Shown in pieces: positions 1 through 11,581 of a stretch of 60,000 nucleotides of DNA. A program made the position numbers and the translations under genes. Below the pieces are notes generated by a model. The model was not told the DNA's origin. It ran no database searches and was given only the letters and a program-made list of their open reading frames with translations. Position 1 is the stretch's first letter. Every line of letters begins with the position of its first letter. The stretch lies in the NCBI GenBank assembly GCA_009746045.1, contig RPFO01000497.1:399001-459000 (forward strand), in the 5' to 3' direction. The DNA comes from Mesostigma viride. Taxonomy: Eukaryota > Streptophyta > Mesostigmatophyceae > Mesostigmatales > Mesostigmataceae.

Positions 1-526
1 GTCACTGGTCCGGCGCGGCACCTCGGGACGTGGAGCGAGCACCCAAAACCGGGAAAAATGTGTCCGGCGCCAGAATTTTGGCGACGGAGTGCACTCCGGT
101 CGAAATTTTGAGGGCGGCACCAAGGAAAAGTTTCAGGAGTGCACTCTTCCCGCCGGTCCGGCGCCTGGTTTTAGGACAAGGAGTGCGCTCTGGTGATCCC
201 GCTAGCGTGGTCCGGCGCTTGATCTTTAGTGCAGGAGTCTGCTTTGACCATGCTGTGCTTACAACTTACGCTGAGAACCTACCAGACTTTTCGCGACCGC
301 CCCGGAGATATCGCCCCGACCCCGGGGGGGTCCCATCGGCCCGGGGGGGGGGCAGGGGGGTCCGAACCCCCCACCCCCGACGATTTATGAGAGGGGGGGG
401 GGGGGGGGGTCCGACACCCCCCCCCCTACCCCCCCCTACCCCCCCTCCTGGGCCCCATTACCTTTGCCGCCCAGGTTTTCCCGCCCAGGTTTTCCCGCCC
501 ATGCTTTGCCGCCAAGGTTTTTACCA
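1..526. other. G/C-homopolymer-rich left edge
   Basis: No gene was recognised here. The stretch has several G or C runs of 7 to 12 bases (about 326-430) and short repeats of a CCGCCCAGGTTTT-like unit near 470-500. The open frames crossing it are compositional. It may belong to the 3' intron of the minus-strand calpain-like gene or be intergenic. Confidence 0.4.
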
Positions 527-592
527 AGAATTTTATATGTAAGGTCATTAATTAATTAACTAATTAATTAATGGCCTTACATATAAAATTCT
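527..592. repeat. 66-bp near-perfect inverted repeat
   Basis: The two 33-base arms are complementary except for one G/T-type mismatch (545/574) and the central A/C pair. The outer part of each arm reads AGAATTTTATATGTAAGG and its complement; the inner part is TTAATTAATTAA. It could extrude as a cruciform or fold as an RNA hairpin. TTAATTAA is also the tail motif of the LINE-like families further right, so it may be a fold-back of two tails. Confidence 0.85.
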
Positions 593-1060
593 CACACTGT
601 ACTAACACTATATATAAGGCCATTCCCATGTGCGAACCTTGGTCGACGTCGGGGGGGGGGGGGGGGGGGGGGGGGGTCTGACCCCCTTCCCCCGGGGGGT
701 TCCCGTGGCTGGGCGGGGGGGAGGGGGGGGTGCTAGACCCCCCCCCCCTCTCGGGCGTTATCTCCGGGACTGTCGCAAATATGCTGTTACCAAGTATTGG
801 TTGATTCTAGGAAGACGTATCAACTTTCAGGCCGGCGTCAGGTTGTTGTTGTTGATTCTGACACCGGACCAGGCGTCAGGCATCGTCGTTTCCGCTTGAC
901 GTTCTTGCAAGTTGCAAACCACCATCGCACTAACAACCAGCCTGAAGCCGGAGCACTGCAGTACAAAATGTTGAATCATCATTAAACTGCTCCTACCTGG
1001 AGCCTATGCTAATATTATCGCTTACTATGAGCTTCTACTAAGAGATGCTGCGGCGTGGGA
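593..1060. other. Non-coding stretch with a long poly-G run
   Basis: A G run of about 27 bases begins near 650, and further G and C runs lie to about 750. Nothing else was recognised. The exact length of the G run should not be trusted in an assembly. Confidence 0.4.
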
Positions 1061-1063
1061 CAC

Positions 1064-1276
<213 letters not shown>

Positions 1277-1279
1277 GAG

Positions 1280-2471
1280 ATGCTATAAAAAGTGCCACGT
1301 GTCATACAACCAGCGTAGCTCGTAGCACGCTCCCAAAGTTGCCGTTTTCGATCCAGCGCAGGCTTTTGGCTGACAGAGCGCGCTCGGCCATTTTTCACTT
1401 TGGCTGGCGTCGGGCGGCGCGGTAGGCCAGACGAGGGAGCGCGCTCTTGTGCGAATTTAGGGGGGGATGTCCCCCCTCCTGCCAGCAACTAAATAAACGA
1501 AATAAATGCGATCATCCAAGTATTGGAACTCTTCAATTGCGGTACAGGGAGTTGATTCCAGGATATAGAACCGTCTAGGCAACAAAATCTGGATTGAAAA
1601 ATGCACATGAATGCCGGATTTCATATTTCAAATTTCAGATTTCAGGTCATTCTCCACCCTCATGCCGATACCATGTCAAAAAACTGGGCTATGGATTAGG
1701 AGCATGGACCTGAGAATCATTGAGACGCCAAAATGAGTTCATTAACCATTGATCAACTTCATTTTGGAAAATACGGCCATGCTGTCACCATGGCTGATTT
1801 CACGCATGAGACATATTAATTTGCGTTGTGCAGCCGCCACTTATTGTGTGGGTCGGCTGTCACTTGACAAACACTTGGCCCGCAGTGGCACAAGTTGGCC
1901 CATTGGAGACACGTACACATTGACCACAGTATTATTATTAGCACATACATAGACACATACGACAATGACCTGCCATTGCCATGCTGGCGGTAGAGGGTCC
2001 AGTGTGGTTAGTATATTTTCCAGTCGGCCTGAAAAATGCAAAAGATGAAAGAACATAGACGTAAAACAAAAGAACGCACAAGTGACGGAGCATTACACGG
2101 AAATGAATATAACTTTTGATATATACAGGCCAAATTCAGTCGGATCAATTTCCCCTAGTAAGTATGGCTAACCCGAAACTAGCCACAGTGGGAAAATGGT
2201 CAAGTCAGGCATATTGGGGCAGATCCTTGACACCCCCCTTGCAACAATGTGCCTCTTAATGACAACATGTTTCTCCCCCCCTTGCTCATTGATGCTTGCT
2301 AGAGAGGGTAGCCGGGTATAAGAATGCAGGGACAGTACCCAGGGTTCTCCCACAAACCCGAGTAACAGCGTAGTTTAGATAAATAAATACCAGCTATCTT
2401 GGATCGCTGTTATTCCAAAGATAAATAACAGCAATTTCAGCTGTAATTTATATTTTGGATCTGCAACTTAC
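1280..2471. other. Unassigned sequence left of the last visible calpain exon
   Basis: No exon that continues the calpain-like reading frame was found here on the minus strand; a GHAY-type calpain His motif was looked for and not seen. The rest of that gene must lie left of the window or be too diverged to see. A TATA-like GCTATAAAAAG occurs at about 1282, with no linked gene. Confidence 0.35.
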
Positions 2472-5400
2472 CTTTGGATCTGACAGCCGCCACTTGAACG
2501 CGACGCCTCCTGTCAGGTCCACCAGCGCGTCGACGACCGAGCCCCCTTCCAGCGCGTGGTAGCTGCCGTGGAGCTTGGCGTACGCCTGCGGTGGGTAGGC
2601 AAGTTTAAGGATGAGTCCATGGATGCATGCATGGATGCACAAGCGGACGCAGAGAGATGCAGCATACACTCAATCTTAAGGGGACGGGACATGGGCCAAT
2701 AGTCTGGACTAGAAAAATTTGCGGGACCGTCAGAGGTACCATCCGTACCGCAAAAAAGTGGGTGCACAGTGCGTGCACCCCGTGCGAAAGTGGCCATGGC
2801 GACTGCGTTTAGCCAAAACTACCATTACAGGGCCAGCGAAATGCAGAAATTTTACTCAAACCTTAAAGACGATCAGTTAATGATGTTGGCTTGTCGCGGA
2901 CATCAGCTGGTTTACATTATTGCTCTTGTTTTTTTATGCCATCGGCAGGTGGGGTAAACTAAACTTTTTGGTCGCGGGCATTGAAATAGAGTTCGTTATA
3001 GCGGCAGTACATCCACGGTTCTTGGGGGGGTTATGACCATGAAGGAGGCATTAATTTTGGTAGCATCGAATTCTAAACCGAACAGGTGCTCCTTGCTAAA
3101 CTTTCGGCCATTATCAGTAAGCAATTATCAGGCCTGCACAGTGCGTGTCTGACCTTTCCATGGAAGAACAGCCATTGTTGCGCGCCTGGGCGAGGGATTT
3201 ACGAGGGCAAGTTATAGATTTGTGGCAAACATATTGTGCTATAAGTGCTTTCTTCTATTAAGTCACCGTTCGAAGTCTTTTGCGTTCCTTAAGGGCAGTT
3301 TCCGCCAGCTAGCTCGCCGCTTCTTGCCGTCGTGTTATCGAATACCTGGCAGCATTAGATTGTTTTCGTTGATGTTGTGGTCGGGAACGCTTCAGTCGCA
3401 GCCTATGGCTTCTCGGGAAGGTTCAAGGGATTTCATAAAACTTGTTTTGGCAAGGATGTTGAGCGTATGGACGCTTCTTGTTGTATGAGAGTGACGCACC
3501 CTTTCTTCACAGCGACATCACAGCCCTCAAAAGCTGAACGGCCGCCAATGATTTCTCTACATTTTATCGTTCAGGGAAGGATGGTTATTGTGATGCCCAT
3601 TTGGAGATATTGAATTTGTGTGACTGCATGTAGAAAATTGCCACTATTGGTTTATTTGAGCTTTCCCTTGTTACGATGATGTGACAAGACTACATTGTGC
3701 TGAGCCAACCATGGTTGACATGGATGACTGCATGCAAGCCATGCATACCATGATCCTACTCAGTTCCTCGCCCTCCATAGTCCCTGTTTGTTGCCCATGG
3801 CGGGTAGGGCAGTTTAGGATGTGTTGTTGTGTTTTTTAGCTTGGTTGGAATCAACCCTACACTCTAACCTGCGAGAAACATAGAAAATGCTGGTTAGGCA
3901 TGTTGGTGCTACCATCGTAATTGCTATGCACATAGTTACAAGGCTGGCCATGCTCAGTGGGCGGTGAAGGCGTGTGAGGTGCGTGGGCACCCCATTGTAC
4001 TTTCTAAACATATTCAGCATGGTTTTGGTGCATGTTGGATGGCATATGAAGTGTCATTGTGTATTTCAGCTTTTGAGTGGTCCTTAGCGTCAGGTGGTCA
4101 TACATGAAACCCATTAACTTGAGCAGTTCTTGTCACAATGACCCCCAACCTTGAGCATGTGTTGATGTCAGCGTGCAAGAGTTAATCATATGCGCTTTGG
4201 TCAGTTTGCAGAGGTCTTTGATGAAGAAGGAGATCCTAATGTGGCCAAATGGTAACTAAAACCTCCTTGTAGCGTCTTCGTGGGTGGCCGTCTTGGAATG
4301 GTTGCAACCTGGGCAGCTGTTGTCAGAATGGCGACAAACCTTGAAGATAGGAGGTACCATATGTGCAGAGGATGGCAGCATGTGGTTTGGCGAGTTTCCG
4401 CATGGCTTGGATGGATAAAGGGGTGTTAGTGTGGTAAGATACACAAAAAAAAAGTACCTTAGCTTTGTCACAGGTGGCTACCGAGGAAATCCATCACCTA
4501 GAGCTGCGCTTGTCAGAATGACCTGAAAATTTGGGGCTGCATGCCCCCCCACTTAAAAAATTGGGGATAGGTGGAGCAGCATGATATAATGTGCTTATTA
4601 TTATTAATTTATTTTTTTAATCAAAAAAGTACCTGTTTTGCGGGAAATCCATCAACGTTAGTAAACATGCTTATTTCTTGGATATATGATTTGGTCCCAA
4701 TAAATGCTTGCCCATTGTCCTAGGGAAAATGTTACTAAAATAGTGTCATTTTAAGCACGTTACCGGCGTATGGTAGGGGCTAGTACCCCCCCCAAGAGTT
4801 ATTCTAGGGCCTTGGGCCTAGACTATCTGGACACCTGGCGACAGCTCCGACTCCCAAGTGGGGATACGGCGCTGTCAGCAGCGTAGTAGGCTGTGCAGAC
4901 CACTGTACTGTCATAGATTCATCCGTGCTGACTTGGGCACGGGGTGCTAGACAGTTGTCCAGAAATATGCACGTGAGGGTTGACGTGTAGAGAGGCAGGC
5001 CACGAAGTGGGCTGCATAGCTAGTCCTGTACGGAGGTCCTTAGGGTAGGTCCAGGACCATCCACATAGTGCTGATAGGCAGTTGTGCCTGTGGGCATCGG
5101 TGTCAGTCCTAGCTGGAGTTGAGCTGGCTAGAAGTTGCTAGCATCTCATTGATTAGCACTAGTGCAGGATTGCTAAGTTACCCTAACTTATGTGCCCATG
5201 CTGTCAGCTTGGCAAGCTTGCATGGATTGATATATGCCAGCCATTGCAAATTCCAACACACGTACGCATTCACACTCACCAGTGCATAGGCTATTTCCAT
5301 AACTCCAAGTGGTCGGAATTTTTTTAAAAAAAATCATATTTATGGTCCCAAATAGTCATTGGATTTTTATCGCATGCATAGCTACGGTTTCCAGAAAAGT

Positions 5401-8400
5401 GCCCTTTAGGTATGCCCTGTCCCCTTACGCAGAGCATACAAGCACTGAGGATCAGGCATGTATATGTTCAGGACAGGGCTTGGCAGGCGACAACGTTCGC
5501 GCTCAGGCAAAGGCACCACACATACCCCCGCATGCGCAAACGATTGTACAAGCGAGGACATGCAAACATGTACATAGTGTGAGCTAGGATACCCAAACGA
5601 GTAGATAGTATGAGCTAGGATACGCAAACGTGTAGCTAGTATGAGCTAGGATACGCAAACGTGTACATAGTATGAGCTAGGATACGCAAACGTGTAGATA
5701 GTATGAGCTAGGATTCATAAGCCAGGCTTGCACCCATCCGAGATGCTAGTTTTGGATGCCTGAAACACGGAATCCATTAGGCCACTGAAATCCATGGGAA
5801 AGGTCACCTTTTCCAGCAGGGAGGGCCACAGCTCTCCTGGCACGGTGCTGCGCGCAAATAGAGGGCCCGAGTCCTCCTGGTTGAGCGGCAGCATGTCATC
5901 CACCGCCACCTGGCACGCCGGCAACGTTCGCACGTGAGGTCAACGGTGCACCCACACATGGGCATTTTCGTGCAGTGCAACATGCCATAAGCAGACAGTC
6001 AGTAAGCAGGCAGCCAGGAAGGGAAAAGGAGAATGGGAGGTCAGGGAGGAGTCGGCAGGGATGCCCCAGGAAAGGGCATGACGATGCCGCGTCGAGGCAT
6101 GTATCCAAGGTCATCAACGCCGCATCTACCCCAACACAACCCACACAGACTCACCCACTTCTCCCACCCTTTCCCCCCGCTGAACGCCCAACCAACGTGC
6201 CAGCCACATGCACCACTTGAACAACCATGCCCTACCATACACGACGCCCTTACCATACACGACCTTGCCTTGCCTACCACGGCCGCCCCCCCACCCACCC
6301 AACAAGCACAGCGTGCCAGGTAATGTACCTGCCATTGACTCCCCAAGCCCGAAGGCGCTGCGTACTCTACCTGTCTCCACTCATTATATTTTTGCGTAGC
6401 GCCGGATACTGTCCCTATCTCCCATCCCCCAACCATGCGCGCGCCATCCCCCAAGCATGCGCGCCCCATCCCCCAAGCATCATCCCCCAAGCATGCGCGC
6501 CACTACTGTACCTGTCTCCATTCGGCGTTCTTGAAGAACTTGAACGTGTACACGCCGCGATCCTTGAGCTCGTCGGAGACAAACAGGTCAAGCAGCATGT
6601 CCTGCCGGCTGGTCAGCACAGACATGGCGCCCAGCAGCCACATGTTGTCCAGCAAGCCCTGCGGACATGCGGACACGGGGCGAACAAATGCGCATAGGGA
6701 GAGTATGCGAGAAGATGAGGCGCATCGCGACACACGCGAAGAGGACGTGTCATCAGGTGAAGAGGCTTGGGAAGAAGTTGGTCGCGAGCCAATATTAGGT
6801 GGGAAGAAGAGCAACGGCCACAAATAAACGGGTAGCGATTAGGGAGCAGCGAATGGCGGAAGAAGCGGGACTTGTCGCACTACTTCTGAGTTAAGACGGT
6901 TTTGCGAGCCATGGAGAAAATAAGCCCTTGGCCTCCGCATCACAAAAAGACGCAGGGGAGCAAGCCAGGCTGCCAAATGGAGCAGGAGTGGCCAGCAAAT
7001 CGTAGTTCTAACAGGGGAGTAACGAGTTGAAGTTTTTGTTGTGCCGTGTGGGTTGGCATGTCACATTGCTATCAAAGCAAGAGACTGTGACGTAGGTGTG
7101 GCAGAACTTCAAAACCACGCACGTGCTGCGGTCAAGGAACCCATGGCGACTCGCAGCCATGGCACGGAGAACGTTCTCAGCGCACATTCTCATCCATTCT
7201 CGGCATATGCTGCCATGAAAAGCTGCCATGAAAGGCTGCCACAAAAAGCTTATCGCCCTCGCGCGCATACTTGTACCGCCACAAACAGACAAGAACACCT
7301 CCCCCTGTGCGCTGGTAGGATGTAGGACCACAGAATAGGATCCCAAGCGGCCAACGCCAGCACGTTGCGCTGTTGTCCCATGGCCATTCGAAGCAAGTGT
7401 CCTTGATTGATTGCCTAGTCCATTCTAGACATGCTGGATGTGATTGTCATCCTCGCCTATGGGATGCCACATACAGCCGAACATGCCATGGTTGCACTTA
7501 CCCAGTGCATGCCCCCACACCCACCCGTTGCATGCCCCCACACTCACCCGTTGTATGTCCCCACTCTGAAGCTGCAGTTTTCCCCCTGTGGTGGACAGGC
7601 TCTGCCCCAAGTACAGCTCCCCCTCCAAGCGCTGCCATTCGATGTCCTCGGGCCAGTTCTCGGGGGGCTCCTCCCGGTTCCTGCTTGACAACGCGGCAAA
7701 TACATGGCAGATTTTAAACGAATAAGGCTAAGTTACGTGAACCAAAGTATAACCGCCTCAAAATTACTCAAGTGGATTTACATGACTTTTTGTCATAGCT
7801 AGGCAGAAGCAAGACTTTACAAGAGAAGAAAAAGTCCCAAGGCAGCATCAGCATGGCAACAACCCTGTCATGCTGAAAGCAATGATGGTGTTATCATGTG
7901 CTCGTGGGCACGCGTCCACATGTGCACCCTGCATGTGCCGGCACTTACACAACATTATCGCAAGCCGACCCAGCCGTAGAATTGTGTGGCAACTAATGCA
8001 GAAGTAGGCAGGTTGTAAGGGGTAGCGGCACATGCCCACCACAGTGGACACATCCCATGCTTCATGTTGTCTCGGGAGCACGGTAGCAACGAGTCATGCT
8101 GCAGTACACACATCCTGTCAATCCAAGTCGGTGCCACCCTGACAGGTATCAACCCAAAGCTCTCAGGGCACTTGCCATTCCGGCCCCCTTTACCCATTCC
8201 CAGCTGCCGAGTTCACACTGCAATGGAGAAAGTAGCGAACAACGTCGCATGATGTGATCTGAGATCAAAGCACCCCAGGCAAGTAGATCAAATGAAGTGA
8301 AGGCTCGTCTCATGCAGCTCCTGACAACCTCTCCCTCTGACGATGCATGTGCATACTGCTATATGCAGGCAGGCAAACAAAGCAGCCAGACCAGCAGCCA

Positions 8401-9010
8401 TGCCATGCAACCTTTCATTCCAGACCATGACACCACCCCACACCACCCCACCCACCCTCTTCCTCCCCTTTCCCCCACTTTCCCCCCTTTCCCCGACCTC
8501 CTCCCCCCCCCCCCCCCCCGTTCGACCCCCTTTTCCCCTTTCACCCCCCATGCCCCTTTAGTCCCATTATCCATTGATCCCTTCGCCCCCTGGCACTATT
8601 CGTTCCCCCTTCCTCCTTCTTTACCATCCCTTACCCCCCTTCACCATTCCTTCCCCTTGCCCCTGCATTCCCTCCTTCCCCCCCTTGCCCCTGGACTCGC
8701 TCACCCCCCCCTTCACCCCCCACGCACCGCAGCAGCACCTCGGTGGTGGGCTGGAACCCAGGGTCGATCGGTTTCCCCGCCACCGGGTCCTTGGTTTCAC
8801 TGGCCGCGATCGCGTCCTCGTCACACGCGCCCTCGAGTGCGGGAATGGCAAACCAGGCCTGCGTCACTTCGGCCTCCTCGTCATAGGCCACCTCCAACAC
8901 GGCGGATGCGGCCAGGGAACGCCCCACCAGCGTGCTCAGGCCCTCGCCAGCCTCTTCTTGCATGTCCAGGCGGCCGCTGCGGGCGGCTGTCGCCGTCATG
9001 TAGTGGGGGC
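2472..9010 (-). CDS. Calpain-like cysteine-protease fold protein, probably inactive (partial; 5 exons)
   Basis: Exons read on the minus strand: 9010-8728, 7680-7548, 6658-6512, 5909-5808 and 2585-2472. All have AG/GT borders, and the phases match (the first junction splits an Arg codon CG/G; the rest are phase 0). The first exon carries an acidic segment of about 93 residues. The second ends in GDIQR. The third has [15 protein letters not shown], which aligns with the calpain QGxLGDCWLL block. The fourth has VAVDDMLPL and [10 protein letters not shown]. The fifth has [16 protein letters not shown] and DLTGG. Together these are the protease core IIa of calpains. The catalytic Cys position is Met and the preceding Gly-Asp is Asp-Asn, so peptidase activity is unlikely (inference). 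The His/Asn half of the active site is not in the window. Exons upstream of 9010 were not found; an ATG at 9000 could be the start. Alternatives are an androglobin-like or regulatory calpain homologue. Confidence 0.8.
2676..5426. mobile_element. TIR transposon copy 1 (degraded, TTAA-flanked)
   Basis: The left end TTAAGGGGACGGGACATGG faces a right end whose complement reads GTAAGGGGACAGGGCATACC. The interior matches 54047-55965 in the same order: a block around GGGTGCACnGTGCGnGCACCCC; the phrase ATCGGCAG; a GACCTnTCCATG block; a GCTTGTCAGAATGA block; AAAAAAGTACC followed by TTTTGCGGGAAA; and TTTATGGT near the right end. This copy has about 500 bp extra at roughly 4800-5310. It lies wholly in a calpain-gene intron. 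No intact transposase is visible. TTAA borders recall piggyBac insertion, but that is inference. Confidence 0.65.
5576..5714 (+). repeat. 31-bp minisatellite, about 4.5 units
   Basis: Units begin near 5576, 5607, 5638, 5669 and 5700 and contain TGAGCTAGGATACGCAAACG. They lie in the intron between calpain exons 4 and 5, just right of the TIR element. Confidence 0.9.
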
Positions 9011-9420
9011 CTGGGGGGGTGGGGAGGGTGGCGGCAGTGGAGCAGACGGGGGGAGTAGGGGGGATAGGGTTGAAAGGGGGCAGATAAGGAAGGGGATGAG
9101 GAAGATGAGAATGGGGAGAGGAAGAGGGGGGAGAGGAAGAGGGGGGAGAGGAAGAGGGGGGAGAGGAAGAGGGGGGAGAAGGGGGGGGGAAGGAGGAGAA
9201 GAAGGGGGGGGAAAGAAGGGGGGGGAAAGAAGGGGGGGAAGAAGGGGGGAAGAAGGAAGGGGAGATGGGAAAATCATTGGGGGAAAGGGGTAAAAGGGGG
9301 GAAAGCAAGGGGGTGGGGGGGAAACTGGGGGCAAGGGAAGGGAAGGGGGGGGCGAGGGGGCAAAATGGGCGGGACAAGGGAGAAGAAGGGTTAGGGGGGG
9401 GGGAATGGCAAGGTGGGGCA
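9011..9420 (+). repeat. 400-bp polypurine tract
   Basis: The plus strand is almost all G and A, with GGGGAGAGGAAGAG iterations at 9110-9180 and GGGGGAAAGAA blocks after that. It lies just 5' (in gene direction) of the first visible calpain exon and so is a polypyrimidine tract in the transcript. Such mirror-like purine tracts can form triplex DNA. Confidence 0.85.
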
Positions 9421-11581
9421 ACTTGTGAGTTGACATAAAGCTAGAGCAGCATGTAGTGTGACTTATGTACGTGAGGGATACTTGAGCAAGCGTGGCATCA
9501 TAAATAGAGTGCCAATTTTGTAACCAGGGATGCCAGATCACGACGGAAAATCAATGTCCGTTCTATCATTGATAGGGAATGGGAGGACTGCCGACAAGAG
9601 CAAGCATAAGGCCACCATTGAGGAAACATTTTTAATCAGCTATTTGATATCCTGCAGCACAGGGCTTAAAATCAGCATCGGATTCTCCCTTGAAGTTATA
9701 GGACCATCATTATAAGACCATCAACTACTATCGCGGTCACATGTCAAACAAACTGGTATGCCTCATTAGTGTCTGCCTGTACAGTTTAGCCGTGCTGAAA
9801 AAAGAGCCACTGTGGCAAGATGTGGCATACGAAAATCAGTCTCAAAACGCTTGCCATTACGAATACCATGGAGAACTGGTAGCGTTAGCATTCCATTTCC
9901 TGGCGACCTGGGTAGCATATCTGGTTGATTTGTCAAGGAAACCTGTCCAGAAGTGTGCAGTTCTAATACCATATTTCGCCAGGCATGAAGACTGTCTTAG
10001 CACTCTTGCTCAGCTTTTTTGTTCCATCTTTGCACCCCCCCGTTTCCGTTTCGCGTTCCCAAGGTATGCCCAGGCACTGTGTCTATGCAGGTAATTTGCA
10101 CCAACCTGACATGGTTGATGACCTTTCTTGCACAGGACCCTGGGGCAGCTAAGAAAGCGTCGTCCAGCAAGCCGTTTATATTGAGGAAAGGGCGAAACCC
10201 AGGCTCCTATCCCGTGTGTTTCCTTCGCGTATCTCGCCTGGGTGACACTGCCAAGGCAGGTCAAAATAGTTGCAAAATTGCAATGCACGATGTCAAAGAA
10301 ACAAGCAAAGCCCATCCACGTCGTCTAGATACGGTAACGAGGGAGGAGCGAGCGCTACAAGCAACGACACAAGAAGCCAGCGGCTATCGAGTCCTGTCAG
10401 AAGCAACCGCTCGTGGCAAACATACGCTGCCCCGAGAGTGGCGATCCATGAATGGCTAGGCTCGTCGGCTAACGCAAGTAGCAGAATGCTGTGCAAGATA
10501 CTAGTTAGACGGGGGGGAGGAAGACGGCAATTTTTCCCGATTCGAAACCGAATTAAGCTTTCGATATTGGTGAAGTACAAAACATCTAGCCTGCCCTAGA
10601 ACAAAGCTGCCTAATCCGAGCGTAGAATGCTCCAACAACTTCGTGCACTGTTTGGCTAGATTTCTGCGGCCTTGAAACCGTTAATGTCACATAGATTATA
10701 TAGATACCTTATTCATTTCTTTGGATCTTCATATTCAATAATGATTTTTCCAGCAGAGATCCTCAATAAAGCCTTGCCTGCAATTTCTGTCATGATTGTT
10801 TCCTCAGTTCGCCATAGCCCAGCAGCCTCGCGTGATACGTAAATCCCAAAAATATGTACGTCTTACTAAACACGGTTCCGGGCTGCCAGCACTACTGTAG
10901 CTCTCTGCCGCACGGGTCCAGCTCAGTAAATCCGCTCAGTTCCTTGGGCAGCCGGCCTGCAGTCTAGATGCAGTCGCGCAAAGTAACCCCTGCGGGCAAG
11001 TTAGTTAGTTAGTTGGATCCCACGCCGCACATGGGCAAGCAGGAGTAGATTTGAACAATATCTGCCACGAGTCACCGTGCGAATCTGAACACGTCAGAAG
11101 ACGGCAGTATACGGAGACGTCCTCAGATCAGGATCTGCGTGCATGATAACCGGTTCACGCACGCGGGGACATTTATGTGCCCTGTCCACGTAGCGCTTGC
11201 CCGCCAGAGTCCAGACGCCCTGTAGTTTGATTCGATGTGATGGAAAGAATCAAAAAGCCTCGTCGACACTGATGGGAAAGTGCATCACAACAGCGGCCTT
11301 GCCTCCACTTTAGGAGGCTGGCTTTTCCTTCATCTCCGCCCCTCGGGCATTTGAACAAACTGCGGGAGTTCGATGTATGACCACGGAGGGCGCTGAGATG
11401 AAGAGAAGAGTAGAAGCTAATAAATGCTATAATCCGCGTTTTTATTTCGGCAGGAAGTTCCTTGGTTGTGCGAGCTGATCATGGCCGCCGCAACGGCGTC
11501 TAGTCAAGCGTTCTAGGATCTCTTCATCTGAATTCATAGAAAATTTAGTGTAATTTTGTCAAAGCTAGAGTTCTTGACACT
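9421..11581. other. Interval between the divergent calpain-like and AMP deaminase genes
   Basis: It should hold the 5' exons of the minus-strand calpain-like gene and the promoter of AMP deaminase. A minus-strand open segment at 10315-10010 and another at 11358-11173 are possible leader exons, but neither joins convincingly. A GTTAGTTAGTTAG run lies near 11000. No TATA box was recognised directly upstream of 11582. Confidence 0.35.

Noticed and set aside
8297-9541. Pro/Ser-rich and Gly/Arg-rich frames of 180-250 codons around 8.3-9.5 kb
   Set aside because: They arise from the polypurine/polypyrimidine tract and as shadows of the calpain exon at 9010-8728.
10010-10315. Minus-strand open segment as a 5' calpain exon
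   Set aside because: No splice pair gives the required one-base phase into the exon at 9010, and the peptide has no recognisable similarity.
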